The notes below the pieces were generated by a model. The model did not search any database. It had not been told where the DNA came from and worked only from the letters and a program-made list of their open reading frames with translations. The position numbers and the translations under genes are program-made. A DNA stretch of 64,000 nt from Taudactylus pleione. Taxonomy: Eukaryota; Chordata; Amphibia; Anura; Myobatrachidae. The stretch is taken from NCBI GenBank assembly GCA_031769625.1, contig JAUIMM010002021.1, forward strand, positions 1,364,001 to 1,428,000, read 5' to 3'. This document shows, piece after piece, positions 11,901 to 26,820 of the stretch. The first letter of the stretch is position 1. Each line of letters starts with the position of its first letter.

Positions 11901-14900
11901 CGTGCATTTGCTGTTTTCTCTTAAACGCAACATGGGAGAAAAACCATTTCACATCACATTTGTGGGTCTTGGTCTTCAACACATCCAGTGAAATTTTGAG
12001 CTGTCTGTGTTTGCTACAAGAGGAGATATCACAAAGTATGCGCTTTTGTTGTTTCCATTGCTTTCAAAGCATTTTGGCCTAAAACGTGCATTTGCTGTTT
12101 TCTCTTAAACGCAACATGGGAGAAAAACCATTTCACATCACATTTGTGGGTCTTGGTCTTCAACACATCCAGTGAAATTTTGAGCTGTCTGTGTTTGCTA
12201 CAAGAGGAGATATCACAAAGTATGCGCTTTTGTTGTTTTCATTGCTTTCAATGCATTTTGGCCTAAAACGTGCATTTGCTGTTTTCTCTTAAACGCAACA
12301 TGGGAGAAAAACCATTTCACATCACATTTGTGGGTCTTGGTCTTCAACACATCCAGTGAAATTTTGAGCTGTCTGTGTTTGCTACAAGAGGAGATATCAC
12401 AAAGTATGCGCTTTTGTTGTTTTCATTGCTTTCAATGCATTTTGGCATAAAACGAGCATTTGCTGTTTTCTCTTAAATGCAACATGGGAGAAAAACCATT
12501 TCACATCACATTTGTGGGTCTTGGTCTTCAACACATCCAGTGAAATTTTGAGCTGTCTGTGTTTGCTACAAGAGGAGATATCACAAAGTATGCGCTTTTG
12601 TTATTTCCATTGCTTTCAATGTATTTTGGCCTAAAACTTGCATTTGCTGTTTTCTCTTAAACGCAACATGGGAGAAAAACCATTTCACATCACATTTGAG
12701 GGTTTTGGTCTTCAACACATCCAGTGAAATTTTGAGCTGTCTGTGTTTGCTACAAGAGGAGATAACACAAAGTATGCGCTTTTGTGTTTCCATTGCTTTC
12801 AATGCATTTTGGCCTCAAACGTGCATTTGCTGTTTTCTCTTAAACGCAACATGGGAGAAAAACCATTTCACATCACATTTGTGGGTCTTGGTCTTCAACA
12901 CATCCAGTGAAATTTTGAGCTGTCTGTGTTTGCTACAAGAGGAGATATCACAAAGTATGCGCTTTTGTTGTTTTCATTGCTTTCAATGCATTTTGGCCTA
13001 AAACGTGCATTTGCTGTTTTCTCTTAAACGCAACATGGGAGAAAAACCATTTCACATCACATTTGTGGGTCTTGGTCTTCAACACATCCAGTGAAATTTT
13101 GAGCTGTCTGTGTTTGCTACAAGAGGAGATATCACAAAGTATGCGCTTTTGTTATTTCCATTGCTTTCAATGCATTTTGGCCTAAAACTTGCATTTGCTG
13201 TTTTCTCTTAAATGCAACATGGGAGAAAAACCATTTCACATCAGATTTGTGGGTTTTGGTCTTCAACACATCCAGTGAAATTTTGAGCTGTCTGTGTTTG
13301 CTACAAGAGGAGATAACACAAAGTATGCGCTTTTGTTGTTTCCATTGCTTTCAATGCATTTTGGCCTAAAACGTGCATTTGCTGTTTTCTCTTAAACGCA
13401 ACATGGGAGAAAAACCATTTCACATCACATTTGTGGGTCTTGGTCTTCAACACATCCAGTGAAATTTTGAGCTGTCTGTGTTTGCTACAAGAGGAGATAT
13501 CACAAAGTATGCACTTTTGTTGTTTTCATTGCTTTCAATGCATTTTGGCCTAAAACGTGCATTTGCTGTTTTCTCTTAAATGCAACATGGGAGAAAAACC
13601 ATTTCACATCACATTTGTGGGTCTTGGTCTTCAACACATCCAGTGAAATTTTGAGCTGTCTGTGTTTGCTACAAGAGAAGATATCACAAAGTATGCGCTT
13701 TTGTTATTTCCATTGCTTTCAATGCATTTTGGCCTAAAACATGCATTTGCTGTTTTCTCTTAAACGCAACATGGGAGAAAAACCATTTCACATCACATTT
13801 GTGGGTCTTGGTCTTCAACACATCCAGTGAAATTTTGAGCTGTCTGTGTTTGCTACAAGAGGAGATATCACAAAGTATGCGCTTTTGTTGTTTTCATTGC
13901 TTTCAATGCATTTTGGCCTAAAACGTGCATTTGCTGTTTTCTCTTAAACGCAACATGGGAGAAAAACCATTTCACATCACATTTGTGGGTCTTGGTCTTC
14001 AACACATCCAGTGAAATTTTGAGCTGTCTGTGTTTGCTACAAGAGGAGATATCACAAAGTATGCGCTTTTGTTGTTTCCATTGCTTTCAAAGCATTTTGG
14101 CCTAAAACGTGCATTTGCTGTTTTCTCCTAAACGCAACATGGGAGAAAAACCATTTCACATCACATTTGTGGGTTTTGGTCTTCAACACATCCAGTGAAA
14201 TTTTGAGCTGTCTGTGTTTGCTACAAGAGGAGATATCACAAAGTATGCGCTTTTGTTATTTCCATTGCTTTCAATGTATTTTGGCCTAAAACTTGCATTT
14301 GCTGTTTTCTCTTAAACGCAACATGGGAGAAAAACCATTTCACATCACATTTGTGGGTTTTGGTCTTCAACACATCCAGTGAAATTTTGAGCTGTCTGTG
14401 TTTGCTACAAGAGGAGATAACACAAAGTATGCGCTTTTGTGTTTCCATTGCTTTCAATGCATTTTGGCCTCAAACGTGCATTTGCTGTTTTCTCTTAAAC
14501 GCAACATGGGAGAAAAACCATTTCACATCACATTTGTGGGTCTTGGTCTTCAACACATCCAGTGAAATTTTGAGCTGTCTGTGTTTGCTACAAGAGGAGA
14601 TATCACAAAGTATGCGCTTTTGTTATTTCCATTGCTTTCAATGCATTTTGGCCTAAAACTTGCATTTGCTGTTTTCTCTTAAACGCAACATGGGAGAAAA
14701 ACCATTTCACATCACATTTGTGGGTCTTGGTCTTCAACACATCCAGTGAAATTTTGAGCTGTCTGTGTTTGCTACAAGAGGAGATATCACAAAGTATGCG
14801 CTTTTGTTGTTTTCATTGCTTTCAATGCATTTTGGCCTAAAACGTGCATTTGCTGTTTTCTCTTAAACGCAACATGGGAGAAAAACCATTTCACATCACA

Positions 14901-15430
14901 TTTGTGGGTCTTGGTCTTCAACACATCCAGTGAAATTTTGAGCTGTCTGTGTTTGCTACAAGAGGAGATATCACAAAGTATGCGCTTTTGTTGTTTTCAT
15001 TGCTTTCAATGCATTTTGGCCTAAAACGTGCATTTGCTGTTTTCTCTTAAACGCAACATGGGAGAAAAACCATTTCACATCACATTTGTGGGTCTTGGTC
15101 TTCAACACATCCAGTGAAATTTTGAGCTGTCTGTGTTTGCTACAAGAGGAGATATCACAAAGTATGCGCTTTTGTTGTTTCCATTGCTTTCAAAGCATTT
15201 TGGCCTAAAACGTGCATTTGCTGTTTTCTCTTAAACGCAACATGGGAGAAAAACCATTTCACATCACATTTGTGGGTCTTGGTCTTCAACACATCCAGTG
15301 AAATTTTGAGCTGTCTGTGTTTGCTACAAGAGGAGATATCACAAAGTATGCGCTTTTGTTGTTTTCATTGCTTTCAATGCATTTTGGCCTAAAACGTGCA
15401 TTTGCTGTTTTCTCTTAAATGCAACATGGG
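8913..15430. repeat. Satellite segment rich in class A and D monomers
   Basis: This segment links the 19-monomer pair to the 31-monomer pair. It starts with three B-C dimers (9,087 to about 10,190), then has the GATC-variant monomer (10,363), the 186-bp monomer (10,736) and three E plus B-C groups (about 10,975, 12,445 and 15,575). The part from about 9,087 to 11,530 matches 25,448 to 27,891 at an offset of 16,361 bp. I see nothing non-satellite in it. Confidence 0.8.
10736..10921. repeat. 186-bp monomer with GATATATTACAAAG (2-bp insertion)
   Basis: GATATCACAAAG is replaced by GATATATTACAAAG, giving a 186-bp unit without the EcoRV site. The same variant recurs at about 27,098, 29,673, 47,120 and 49,695, each time followed by a class E monomer and a B-C dimer. 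It therefore marks copies of one ancestral block. Confidence 0.85.
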
Positions 15431-18400
15431 AGAAAAACCATTTCACATCACATTTGTGGGTCTTGGTCTTCAACACATCCAGTGAAATTTTGAGCTGTCT
15501 GTGTTTGCTACAAGAGGAGATATCACAAAGTATGCGCTTTTGTTGTTTTCATTGCTTTCAATGCATTTTGGCATAAAACGAGCATTTGCTGTTTTCTCTT
15601 AAATGCAACATGGGAGAAAAACCATTTCACATCACATTTGTGGGTCTTGGTCTTCAACACATCCAGTGAAATTTTGAGCTGTCTGTGTTTGCTACAAGAG
15701 GAGATATCACAAAGTATGCGCTTTTGTTATTTCCATTGCTTTCAATGTATTTTGGCCTAAAACTTGCATTTGCTGTTTTCTCTTAAACGCAACATGGGAG
15801 AAAAACCATTTCACATCACATTTGAGGGTTTTGGTCTTCAACACATCCAGTGAAATTTTGAGCTGTCTGTGTTTGCTACAAGAGGAGATAACACAAAGTA
15901 TGCGCTTTTGTGTTTCCATTGCTTTCAATGCATTTTGGCCTCAAACGTGCATTTGCTGTTTTCTCTTAAACGCAACATGGGAGAAAAACCATTTCACATC
16001 ACATTTGTGGGTCTTGGTCTTCAACACATCCAGTGAAATTTTGAGCTGTCTGTGTTTGCTACAAGAGGAGATATCACAAAGTATGCGCTTTTGTTGTTTT
16101 CATTGCTTTCAATGCATTTTGGCCTAAAACGTGCATTTGCTGTTTTCTCTTAAACGCAACATGGGAGAAAAACCATTTCACATCACATTTGTGGGTCTTG
16201 GTCTTCAACACATCCAGTGAAATTTTGAGCTGTCTGTGTTTGCTACAAGAGGAGATATCACAAAGTATGCGCTTTTGTTGTTTTCATTGCTTTCAATGCA
16301 TTTTGGCCTAAAACGTGCATTTGCTGTTTTCTCTTAAACGCAACATGGGAGAAAAACCATTTCACATCACATTTGTGGGTTTTGGTCTTCAACACATCCA
16401 GTGAAATTTTGAGCTGTCTGTGTTTGCTACAAGAGGAGATAACACAAAGTATGCGCTTTTGTGTTTCCATTGCTTTCAATGCATTTTGGCCTCAAACGTG
16501 CATTTGCTGTTTTCTCTTAAACGCAACTTGGGAGAAAAACCATTTCACATCACATTTGTGGGTCTTGGTCTTCAACACATCCAATGAAATTTTGAGCTGT
16601 CTGTGTTTGCTACAAGAGGAGATATCACAAAGTATGCGCTTTTGTTATTTCCATTGCTTTCAATGCATTTTGGCCTAAAACTTGCATTTGCTGTTTTCTC
16701 TTAAACGCAACATGGGAGAAAAACCATTTCACATCACATTTGTGGGTCTTGGTCTTCAACACATCCAGTGAAATTTTGAGCTGTCTATGTTTGCTACAAG
16801 AGGAGATATCACAAAGTATGCGCTTTTGTGTTTCCATTGCTTTCAATGCATTTTGGCCTCAAACGTGCATTTGCTGTTTTCTCTTAAACGCAACATGGGA
16901 GAAAAACCATTTCACATCACATTTGTGGGTCTTGGTCTTCAACACATCCAGTGAAATTTTGAGCTGTCTGTATTTGCTACAAGAGGAGATATCACAAAGT
17001 ATGCGCTTTTGTTGTTTTCATTGCTTTCAATGCATTTTGGCCTAAAACGTGCATTTGCTGTTTTCTCTTAAACGCAACATGGGAGAAAAACCATTTCACA
17101 TCACATTTGTGGGTCTTGGTCTTCAACACATCCAGTGAAATTTTGAGCTGTCTGTGTTTGCTACAAGAGGAGATATCACAAAGTATGCGCTTTTGTTGTT
17201 TCCATTGCTTTCAAAGCATTTTGGCCTAAAACGTGCATTTGCTGTTTTCTCTTAAACGCAACATGGGAGAAAAACCATTTCACATCACATTTGTGGGTCT
17301 TGGTCTTCAACACATCCAGTGAAATTTTGAGCTGTCTGTGTTTGCTACAAGAGGAGATATCACAAAGTATGCGCTTTTGTTGTTTTCATTGCTTTCAATG
17401 CATTTTGGCATAAAACGAGCATTTGCTGTTTTCTCTTAAACGCAACATGGGAGAAAAACCATTTCACATCACATTTGTGGGTCTTGGTCTTCAACACATC
17501 CAGTGAAATTTTGAGCTGTCTGTGTTTGCTACAAGAGGAGATATCACAAAGTATGCGCTTTTGTTATTTCCATTGCTTTCAATGTATTTTGGCCTAAAAC
17601 TTGCATTTGCTGTTTTCTCTTAAACGCGACATGGGAGAAAAACCATTTCACATCACATTTGTGGGTTTTGGTCTTCAACACATCCAGTGAAATTTTGAGC
17701 TGTCTGTGTTTGCTACAAGAGGAGATAACACAAAGTATGCGCTTATGTGTTTCCATTGCTTTCAATGCATTTTGGCCTCAAACGTGCATTTGCTGTTTTC
17801 TCTTAAACGCAACATGGGAGAAAAACCATTTCACATCACATTTGTGGGTCTTGGTCTTCAACACATCCAGTGAAATTTTGAGCTGTCTGTGTTTGCTACA
17901 ATAGGAGATATCACAAAGTATGCGCTTTTGTTGTTTCCATTGCTTTCAAAGCATTTTGGCCTAAAACGTGCATTTGCTGTTTTCTCTTAAACGCAACATG
18001 GGAGAAAAAACATTTCACATCACATTTGTGGGTCTTGGTCTTCAACACATCCAGTGAAATTTTGAGCTGTCTGTGTTTGCTACAAGAGGAGATATCACAA
18101 AGTATGCGCTTTTGTTGTTTTCATTGCTTTCAATGCATTTTGGCCTAAAACGTGCATTTGCTGTTTTCTCTTAAACGCAACATGGGAGAAAAACCATTTC
18201 ACATCACATTTGTGGGTCTTGGTCTTCAACACATCCAGTGAAATTTTGAGCTGTCTGTGTTTGCTACAAGAGGAGATATCACAAAGTATGCGCTTTTCTT
18301 GTTTCCATTGCTTTCAAAGCATTTTGGCCTAAAACGTGCATTTGCTGTTTTCTCTTAAACGCAACATGGGAGAAAAACCATTTCACATCACATTTGTGGG

Positions 18401-21126
18401 TCTTGGTCTTCAACACATCCAGTGAAATTTTGAGCTGTCTGTGTTTGCTACAAGAGGAGATATCACAAAGTATGCGCTTTTGTTATTTCCATTGCTTTCA
18501 ATGCATTTTGGCCTAAAACATGCATTTGCTGTTTTCTCTTAAATGCAACATGGGAGAAAAACCATTTCACATCACATTTGTGGGTCTTGGTCTTCAACAC
18601 ATCCAGTGAAATTTTGAGCTGTCTGTGTTTGCTACAAGAGGAGATATCACAAAGTATGCGCTTTTGTTGTTTTCATTGCTTTCAATGCATTTTGGCCTAA
18701 AACGTGCATTTGCTGTTTTCTCTTAAACGCAACATGGGAGAAAAACCATTTCACATCACATTTGTGGGTCTTGGTCTTCAACACATCCAGTGAAATTTTG
18801 AGCTGTCTGTGTTTGCTACAAGAGGAGATATCACAAAGTATGCGCTTTTGTTATTTCCATTGCTTTCAATGCATTTTGGCCTAAAACATGCATTTGCTGT
18901 TTTCTCTTAAATGCAACATGGGAGAAAAACCATTTCACATCACATTTGTGGGTCTTGGTCTTCAACACATCCAGTGAAATTTTGAGCTGTCTGTGTTTGC
19001 TACAAGAGGAGATATCACAAAGTATGCGCTTTTGTTGTTTTCATTGCTTTCAATGCATTTTGGCCTAAAACGTGCATTTGCTGTTTTCTCTTAAACGCAA
19101 CATGGGAGAAAAACCATTTCACATCACATTTGTGGGTCTTGGTCTTCAACACATCCAGTGAAATTTTGAGCTGTCTGTGTTTGCTACAAGAGGAGATATC
19201 ACAAAGTATGCGCTTTTGTTATTTCCATTGCTTTCAATGCATTTTGGCCTAAAACTTGCATTTGCTGTTTTCTCTTAAATGCAACATGGGAGAAAAACCA
19301 TTTCACATCAGATTTGTGGATTTTGGTCTTCAACACATCCAGTGAAATTTTGAGCTGTCTGTGTTTGCTACAAGAGGAGATAACACAAAGTATGCGCTTT
19401 TGTTGTTTCCATTGCTTTCAATGCATTTTGGCCTAAAACGTGCATTTGCTGTTTTCTCTTAAACGCAACATGGGAGAAAAACCATTTCACATCACATTTG
19501 TGGGTCTTGGTCTTCAACACATCCAGTGAAATTTTGAGCTGTCTGTGTTTGCTACAAGAGGAGATATCACAAAGTATGCACTTTTGTTGTTTTCATTGCT
19601 TTCAATGCATTTTGGCCTAAAACGTGCATTTGCTGTTTTCTCTTAAACGCAACATGGGAGAAAAACCATTTCACATCACATTTGTGGGTCTTGGTCTTCA
19701 ACACATCCAGTGAAATTTTGAGCTGTCTGTGTTTGCTACAAGAGGAGATATCACAAAGAATGCGCTTTTGTTATTTCCATTGCTTTCAATGTATTTTGGC
19801 CTAAAACTTGCATTTGCTGTTTTCTCTTAAACGCAACATGGGAGAAAAACCATTTCACATCACATTTGTGGGTTTTGGTCTTCAACACATCCAGTGAAAT
19901 TTTGAGCTGTCTGTGTTTGCTACAAGAGGAGATAACACAAAGTATGCGCTTTTGTGTTTCCATTGCTTTCAATGCATTTTGGCCTCAAACATGCATTTGC
20001 TGTTTTCTCTTAAACGCAACATGGGAGAAAAACCATTTCACATCACATTTGTGGGTCTTGGTCTTCAACACATCCAGTGAAATTTTGAGCTGTCTGTGTT
20101 TGCTACAAGAGGAGATATCACAAAGTATGCGCTTTTGTTATTTCCATTGCTTTCAATGTATTTTGGCCTAAAACTTGCATTTGCTGTTTTCTCTTAAACG
20201 CAACATGGGAGAAAAACCATTTCACATCACATTTGTGGGTTTTGGTCTTCAACACATCCAGTGAAATTTTGAGCTGTCTGTGTTTGCTACAAGAGGAGAT
20301 AACACAAAGTATGCGCTTTTGTGTTTCCATTGCTTTCAATGCATTTTGGCCTCAAACGTGCATTTGCTGTTTTCTCTTAAACGCAACATGGGAGAAAAAC
20401 CATTTCACATCACATTTGTGGGTCTTGGTCTTCAACACATCCAGTGAAATTTTGAGCTGTCTGTGTTTGCTACAAGAGGAGATATCACAAAGTATGCGCT
20501 TTTGTTATTTCCATTGCTTTCAATGCATTTTGGCCTAAAACTTGCATTTGCTGTTTTCTCTTAAACGCAACATGGGAGAAAAACCATTTCACATCACATT
20601 TCTGGGTCTTGGTCTTCAACACATCCAGTGAAATTTTGAGCTGTCTGTGTTTGCTACAAGAGGAGATATCACAAAGTATGCGCTTTTGTGTTTCCATTGC
20701 TTTCAATGCATTTTGGCCTCAAACGTGCATTTGCTGTTTTCTCTTAAACGCAACATGGGAGAAAAACCATTTCACATCACATTTGTGGGTCTTGGTCTTC
20801 AACACATCCAGTGAAATTTTGAGCTGTCTGTGTTTGCTACAAGAGGAGATATCACAAAGTATGCGCTTTTGTTGTTTTCATTGCTTTCAATGCATTTTGG
20901 CCTAAAACGTGCATTTGCTGTTTTCTCTTAAACGCAACATGGGAGAAAAACCATTTCACATCACATTTGTGGGTCTTGGTCTTCAACACATCCAGTGAAA
21001 TTTTGAGCTGTCTGTGTTTGCTACAAGATCAGATATCACAAAGTATGCGCTTTTGTTGTTTTCATTGCTTTCAATGCATTTTGGCCTAAAACGTGCATTT
21101 GCTGTTTTCTCTTAAACGCAACATGG
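15430..21126. repeat. 31-monomer block, copy 1 (5,697 bp)
   Basis: Landmarks at 15,707, 16,258, 16,625, 17,544, 19,751, 20,118 and 20,485 all recur at +5,697 bp. The first 19 or so monomers correspond to the 19-monomer blocks further left but lack three of their private variants. Later parts correspond to 9,087-10,400 at an offset of 10,664 bp. The left boundary is limited by an AAATGC/AAACGC mismatch near 15,420. Confidence 0.85.
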
Positions 21127-24100
21127 GAGAAAAACCATTTCACATCACATTTGTGGGTCTTGGTCTTCAACACATCCAGTGAAATTTTGAGCTGTCTGTG
21201 TTTGCTACAAGAGGAGATATCACAAAGTATGCGCTTTTGTTGTTTTCATTGCTTTCAATGCATTTTGGCATAAAACGAGCATTTGCTGTTTTCTCTTAAA
21301 TGCAACATGGGAGAAAAACCATTTCACATCACATTTGTGGGTCTTGGTCTTCAACACATCCAGTGAAATTTTGAGCTGTCTGTGTTTGCTACAAGAGGAG
21401 ATATCACAAAGTATGCGCTTTTGTTATTTCCATTGCTTTCAATGTATTTTGGCCTAAAACTTGCATTTGCTGTTTTCTCTTAAACGCAACATGGGAGAAA
21501 AACCATTTCACATCACATTTGAGGGTTTTGGTCTTCAACACATCCAGTGAAATTTTGAGCTGTCTGTGTTTGCTACAAGAGGAGATAACACAAAGTATGC
21601 GCTTTTGTGTTTCCATTGCTTTCAATGCATTTTGGCCTCAAACGTGCATTTGCTGTTTTCTCTTAAACGCAACATGGGAGAAAAACCATTTCACATCACA
21701 TTTGTGGGTCTTGGTCTTCAACACATCCAGTGAAATTTTGAGCTGTCTGTGTTTGCTACAAGAGGAGATATCACAAAGTATGCGCTTTTGTTGTTTTCAT
21801 TGCTTTCAATGCATTTTGGCCTAAAACGTGCATTTGCTGTTTTCTCTTAAACGCAACATGGGAGAAAAACCATTTCACATCACATTTGTGGGTCTTGGTC
21901 TTCAACACATCCAGTGAAATTTTGAGCTGTCTGTGTTTGCTACAAGAGGAGATATCACAAAGTATGCGCTTTTGTTGTTTTCATTGCTTTCAATGCATTT
22001 TGGCCTAAAACGTGCATTTGCTGTTTTCTCTTAAACGCAACATGGGAGAAAAACCATTTCACATCACATTTGTGGGTTTTGGTCTTCAACACATCCAGTG
22101 AAATTTTGAGCTGTCTGTGTTTGCTACAAGAGGAGATAACACAAAGTATGCGCTTTTGTGTTTCCATTGCTTTCAATGCATTTTGGCCTCAAACGTACAT
22201 TTGCTGTTTTCTCTTAAACGCAACTTGGGAGAAAAACCATTTCACATCACATTTGTGGGTCTTGGTCTTCAACACATCCAATGAAATTTTGAGCTGTCTG
22301 TGTTTGCTACAAGAGGAGATATCACAAAGTATGCGCTTTTGTTATTTCCATTGCTTTCAATGCATTTTGGCCTAAAACTTGCATTTGCTGTTTTCTCTTA
22401 AACGCAACATGGGAGAAAAACCATTTCACATCACATTTGTGGGTCTTGGTCTTCAACACATCCAGTGAAATTTTGAGCTGTCTATGTTTGCTACAAGAGG
22501 AGATATCACAAAGTATGCGCTTTTGTGTTTCCATTGCTTTCAATGCATTTTGGCCTCAAACGTGCATTTGCTGTTTTCTCTTAAACGCAACATGGGAGAA
22601 AAACCATTTCACATCACATTTGTGGGTCTTGGTCTTCAACACATCCAGTGAAATTTTGAGCTGTCTGTATTTGCTACAAGAGGAGATATCACAAAGTATG
22701 CGCTTTTGTTGTTTTCATTGCTTTCAATGCATTTTGGCCTAAAACGTGCATTTGCTGTTTTCTCTTAAACGCAACATGGGAGAAAAACCATTTCACATCA
22801 CATTTGTGGGTCTTGGTCTTCAACACATCCAGTGAAATTTTGAGCTGTCTGTGTTTGCTACAAGAGGAGATATCACAAAGTATGCGCTTTTGTTGTTTCC
22901 ATTGCTTTCAAAGCATTTTGGCCTAAAACGTGCATTTGCTGTTTTCTCTTAAACGCAACATGGGAGAAAAACCATTTCACATCACATTTGTGGGTCTTGG
23001 TCTTCAACACATCCAGTGAAATTTTGAGCTGTCTGTGTTTGCTACAAGAGGAGATATCACAAAGTATGCGCTTTTGTTGTTTTCATTGCTTTCAATGCAT
23101 TTTGGCATAAAACGAGCATTTGCTGTTTTCTCTTAAACGCAACATGGGAGAAAAACCATTTCACATCACATTTGTGGGTCTTGGTCTTCAACACATCCAG
23201 TGAAATTTTGAGCTGTCTGTGTTTGCTACAAGAGGAGATATCACAAAGTATGCGCTTTTGTTATTTCCATTGCTTTCAATGTATTTTGGCCTAAAACTTG
23301 CATTTGCTGTTTTCTCTTAAACGCGACATGGGAGAAAAACCATTTCACATCACATTTGTGGGTTTTGGTCTTCAACACATCCAGTGAAATTTTGAGCTGT
23401 CTGTGTTTGCTACAAGAGGAGATAACACAAAGTATGCGCTTATGTGTTTCCATTGCTTTCAATGCATTTTGGCCTCAAACGTGCATTTGCTGTTTTCTCT
23501 TAAACGCAACATGGGAGAAAAACCATTTCACATCACATTTGTGGGTCTTGGTCTTCAACACATCCAGTGAAATTTTGAGCTGTCTGTGTTTGCTACAATA
23601 GGAGATATCACAAAGTATGCGCTTTTGTTGTTTCCATTGCTTTCAAAGCATTTTGGCCTAAAACGTGCATTTGCTGTTTTCTCTTAAACGCAACATGGGA
23701 GAAAAAACATTTCACATCACATTTGTGGGTCTTGGTCTTCAACACATCCAGTGAAATTTTGAGCTGTCTGTGTTTGCTACAAGAGGAGATATCACAAAGT
23801 ATGCGCTTTTGTTGTTTTCATTGCTTTCAATGCATTTTGGCCTAAAACGTGCATTTGCTGTTTTCTCTTAAACGCAACATGGGAGAAAAACCATTTCACA
23901 TCACATTTGTGGGTCTTGGTCTTCAACACATCCAGTGAAATTTTGAGCTGTCTGTGTTTGCTACAAGAGGAGATATCACAAAGTATGCGCTTTTCTTGTT
24001 TCCATTGCTTTCAAAGCATTTTGGCCTAAAACGTGCATTTGCTGTTTTCTCTTAAACGCAACATGGGAGAAAAACCATTTCACATCACATTTGTGGGTCT

Positions 24101-26820
24101 TGGTCTTCAACACATCCAGTGAAATTTTGAGCTGTCTGTGTTTGCTACAAGAGGAGATATCACAAAGTATGCGCTTTTGTTATTTCCATTGCTTTCAATG
24201 CATTTTGGCCTAAAACATGCATTTGCTGTTTTCTCTTAAATGCAACATGGGAGAAAAACCATTTCACATCACATTTGTGGGTCTTGGTCTTCAACACATC
24301 CAGTGAAATTTTGAGCTGTCTGTGTTTGCTACAAGAGGAGATATCACAAAGTATGCGCTTTTGTTGTTTTCATTGCTTTCAATGCATTTTGGCCTAAAAC
24401 GTGCATTTGCTGTTTTCTCTTAAACGCAACATGGGAGAAAAACCATTTCACATCACATTTGTGGGTCTTGGTCTTCAACACATCCAGTGAAATTTTGAGC
24501 TGTCTGTGTTTGCTACAAGAGGAGATATCACAAAGTATGCGCTTTTGTTATTTCCATTGCTTTCAATGCATTTTGGCCTAAAACATGCATTTGCTGTTTT
24601 CTCTTAAATGCAACATGGGAGAAAAACCATTTCACATCACATTTGTGGGTCTTGGTCTTCAACACATCCAGTGAAATTTTGAGCTGTCTGTGTTTGCTAC
24701 AAGAGGAGATATCACAAAGTATGCGCTTTTGTTGTTTTCATTGCTTTCAATGCATTTTGGCCTAAAACGTGCATTTGCTGTTTTCTCTTAAACGCAACAT
24801 GGGAGAAAAACCATTTCACATCACATTTGTGGGTCTTGGTCTTCAACACATCCAGTGAAATTTTGAGCTGTCTGTGTTTGCTACAAGAGGAGATATCACA
24901 AAGTATGCGCTTTTGTTATTTCCATTGCTTTCAATGCATTTTGGCCTAAAACTTGCATTTGCTGTTTTCTCTTAAATGCAACATGGGAGAAAAACCATTT
25001 CACATCAGATTTGTGGATTTTGGTCTTCAACACATCCAGTGAAATTTTGAGCTGTCTGTGTTTGCTACAAGAGGAGATAACACAAAGTATGCGCTTTTGT
25101 TGTTTCCATTGCTTTCAATGCATTTTGGCCTAAAACGTGCATTTGCTGTTTTCTCTTAAACGCAACATGGGAGAAAAACCATTTCACATCACATTTGTGG
25201 GTCTTGGTCTTCAACACATCCAGTGAAATTTTGAGCTGTCTGTGTTTGCTACAAGAGGAGATATCACAAAGTATGCACTTTTGTTGTTTTCATTGCTTTC
25301 AATGCATTTTGGCCTAAAACGTGCATTTGCTGTTTTCTCTTAAACGCAACATGGGAGAAAAACCATTTCACATCACATTTGTGGGTCTTGGTCTTCAACA
25401 CATCCAGTGAAATTTTGAGCTGTCTGTGTTTGCTACAAGAGGAGATATCACAAAGTATGCGCTTTTGTTATTTCCATTGCTTTCAATGTATTTTGGCCTA
25501 AAACTTGCATTTGCTGTTTTCTCTTAAACGCAACATGGGAGAAAAACCATTTCACATCACATTTGTGGGTTTTGGTCTTCAACACATCCAGTGAAATTTT
25601 GAGCTGTCTGTGTTTGCTACAAGAGGAGATAACACAAAGTATGCGCTTTTGTGTTTCCATTGCTTTCAATGCATTTTGGCCTCAAACATGCATTTGCTGT
25701 TTTCTCTTAAACGCAACATGGGAGAAAAACCATTTCACATCACATTTGTGGGTCTTGGTCTTCAACACATCCAGTGAAATTTTGAGCTGTCTGTGTTTGC
25801 TACAAGAGGAGATATCACAAAGTATGCGCTTTTGTTATTTCCATTGCTTTCAATGTATTTTGGCCTAAAACTTGCATTTGCTGTTTTCTCTTAAACGCAA
25901 CATGGGAGAAAAACCATTTCACATCACATTTGTGGGTTTTGGTCTTCAACACATCCAGTGAAATTTTGAGCTGTCTGTGTTTGCTACAAGAGGAGATAAC
26001 ACAAAGTATGCGCTTTTGTGTTTCCATTGCTTTCAATGCATTTTGGCCTCAAACGTGCATTTGCTGTTTTCTCTTAAACGCAACATGGGAGAAAAACCAT
26101 TTCACATCACATTTGTGGGTCTTGGTCTTCAACACATCCAGTGAAATTTTGAGCTGTCTGTGTTTGCTACAAGAGGAGATATCACAAAGTATGCGCTTTT
26201 GTTATTTCCATTGCTTTCAATGCATTTTGGCCTAAAACTTGCATTTGCTGTTTTCTCTTAAACGCAACATGGGAGAAAAACCATTTCACATCACATTTCT
26301 GGGTCTTGGTCTTCAACACATCCAGTGAAATTTTGAGCTGTCTGTGTTTGCTACAAGAGGAGATATCACAAAGTATGCGCTTTTGTGTTTCCATTGCTTT
26401 CAATGCATTTTGGCCTCAAACGTGCATTTGCTGTTTTCTCTTAAACGCAACATGGGAGAAAAACCATTTCACATCACATTTGTGGGTCTTGGTCTTCAAC
26501 ACATCCAGTGAAATTTTGAGCTGTCTGTGTTTGCTACAAGAGGAGATATCACAAAGTATGCGCTTTTGTTGTTTTCATTGCTTTCAATGCATTTTGGCCT
26601 AAAACGTGCATTTGCTGTTTTCTCTTAAACGCAACATGGGAGAAAAACCATTTCACATCACATTTGTGGGTCTTGGTCTTCAACACATCCAGTGAAATTT
26701 TGAGCTGTCTGTGTTTGCTACAAGATCAGATATCACAAAGTATGCGCTTTTGTTGTTTTCATTGCTTTCAATGCATTTTGGCCTAAAACGTGCATTTGCT
26801 GTTTTCTCTTAAACGCAACA
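21127..26820. repeat. 31-monomer block, copy 2 (5,697 bp)
   Basis: Tandem copy of the preceding block. At least two single-base differences separate the copies: CGTACAT at about 22,198 against CGTGCAT, and AAGTATGCG at 25,456 against AAGAATGCG at 19,759. Agreement ends before about 26,960, where class D replaces class E. Confidence 0.85.
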
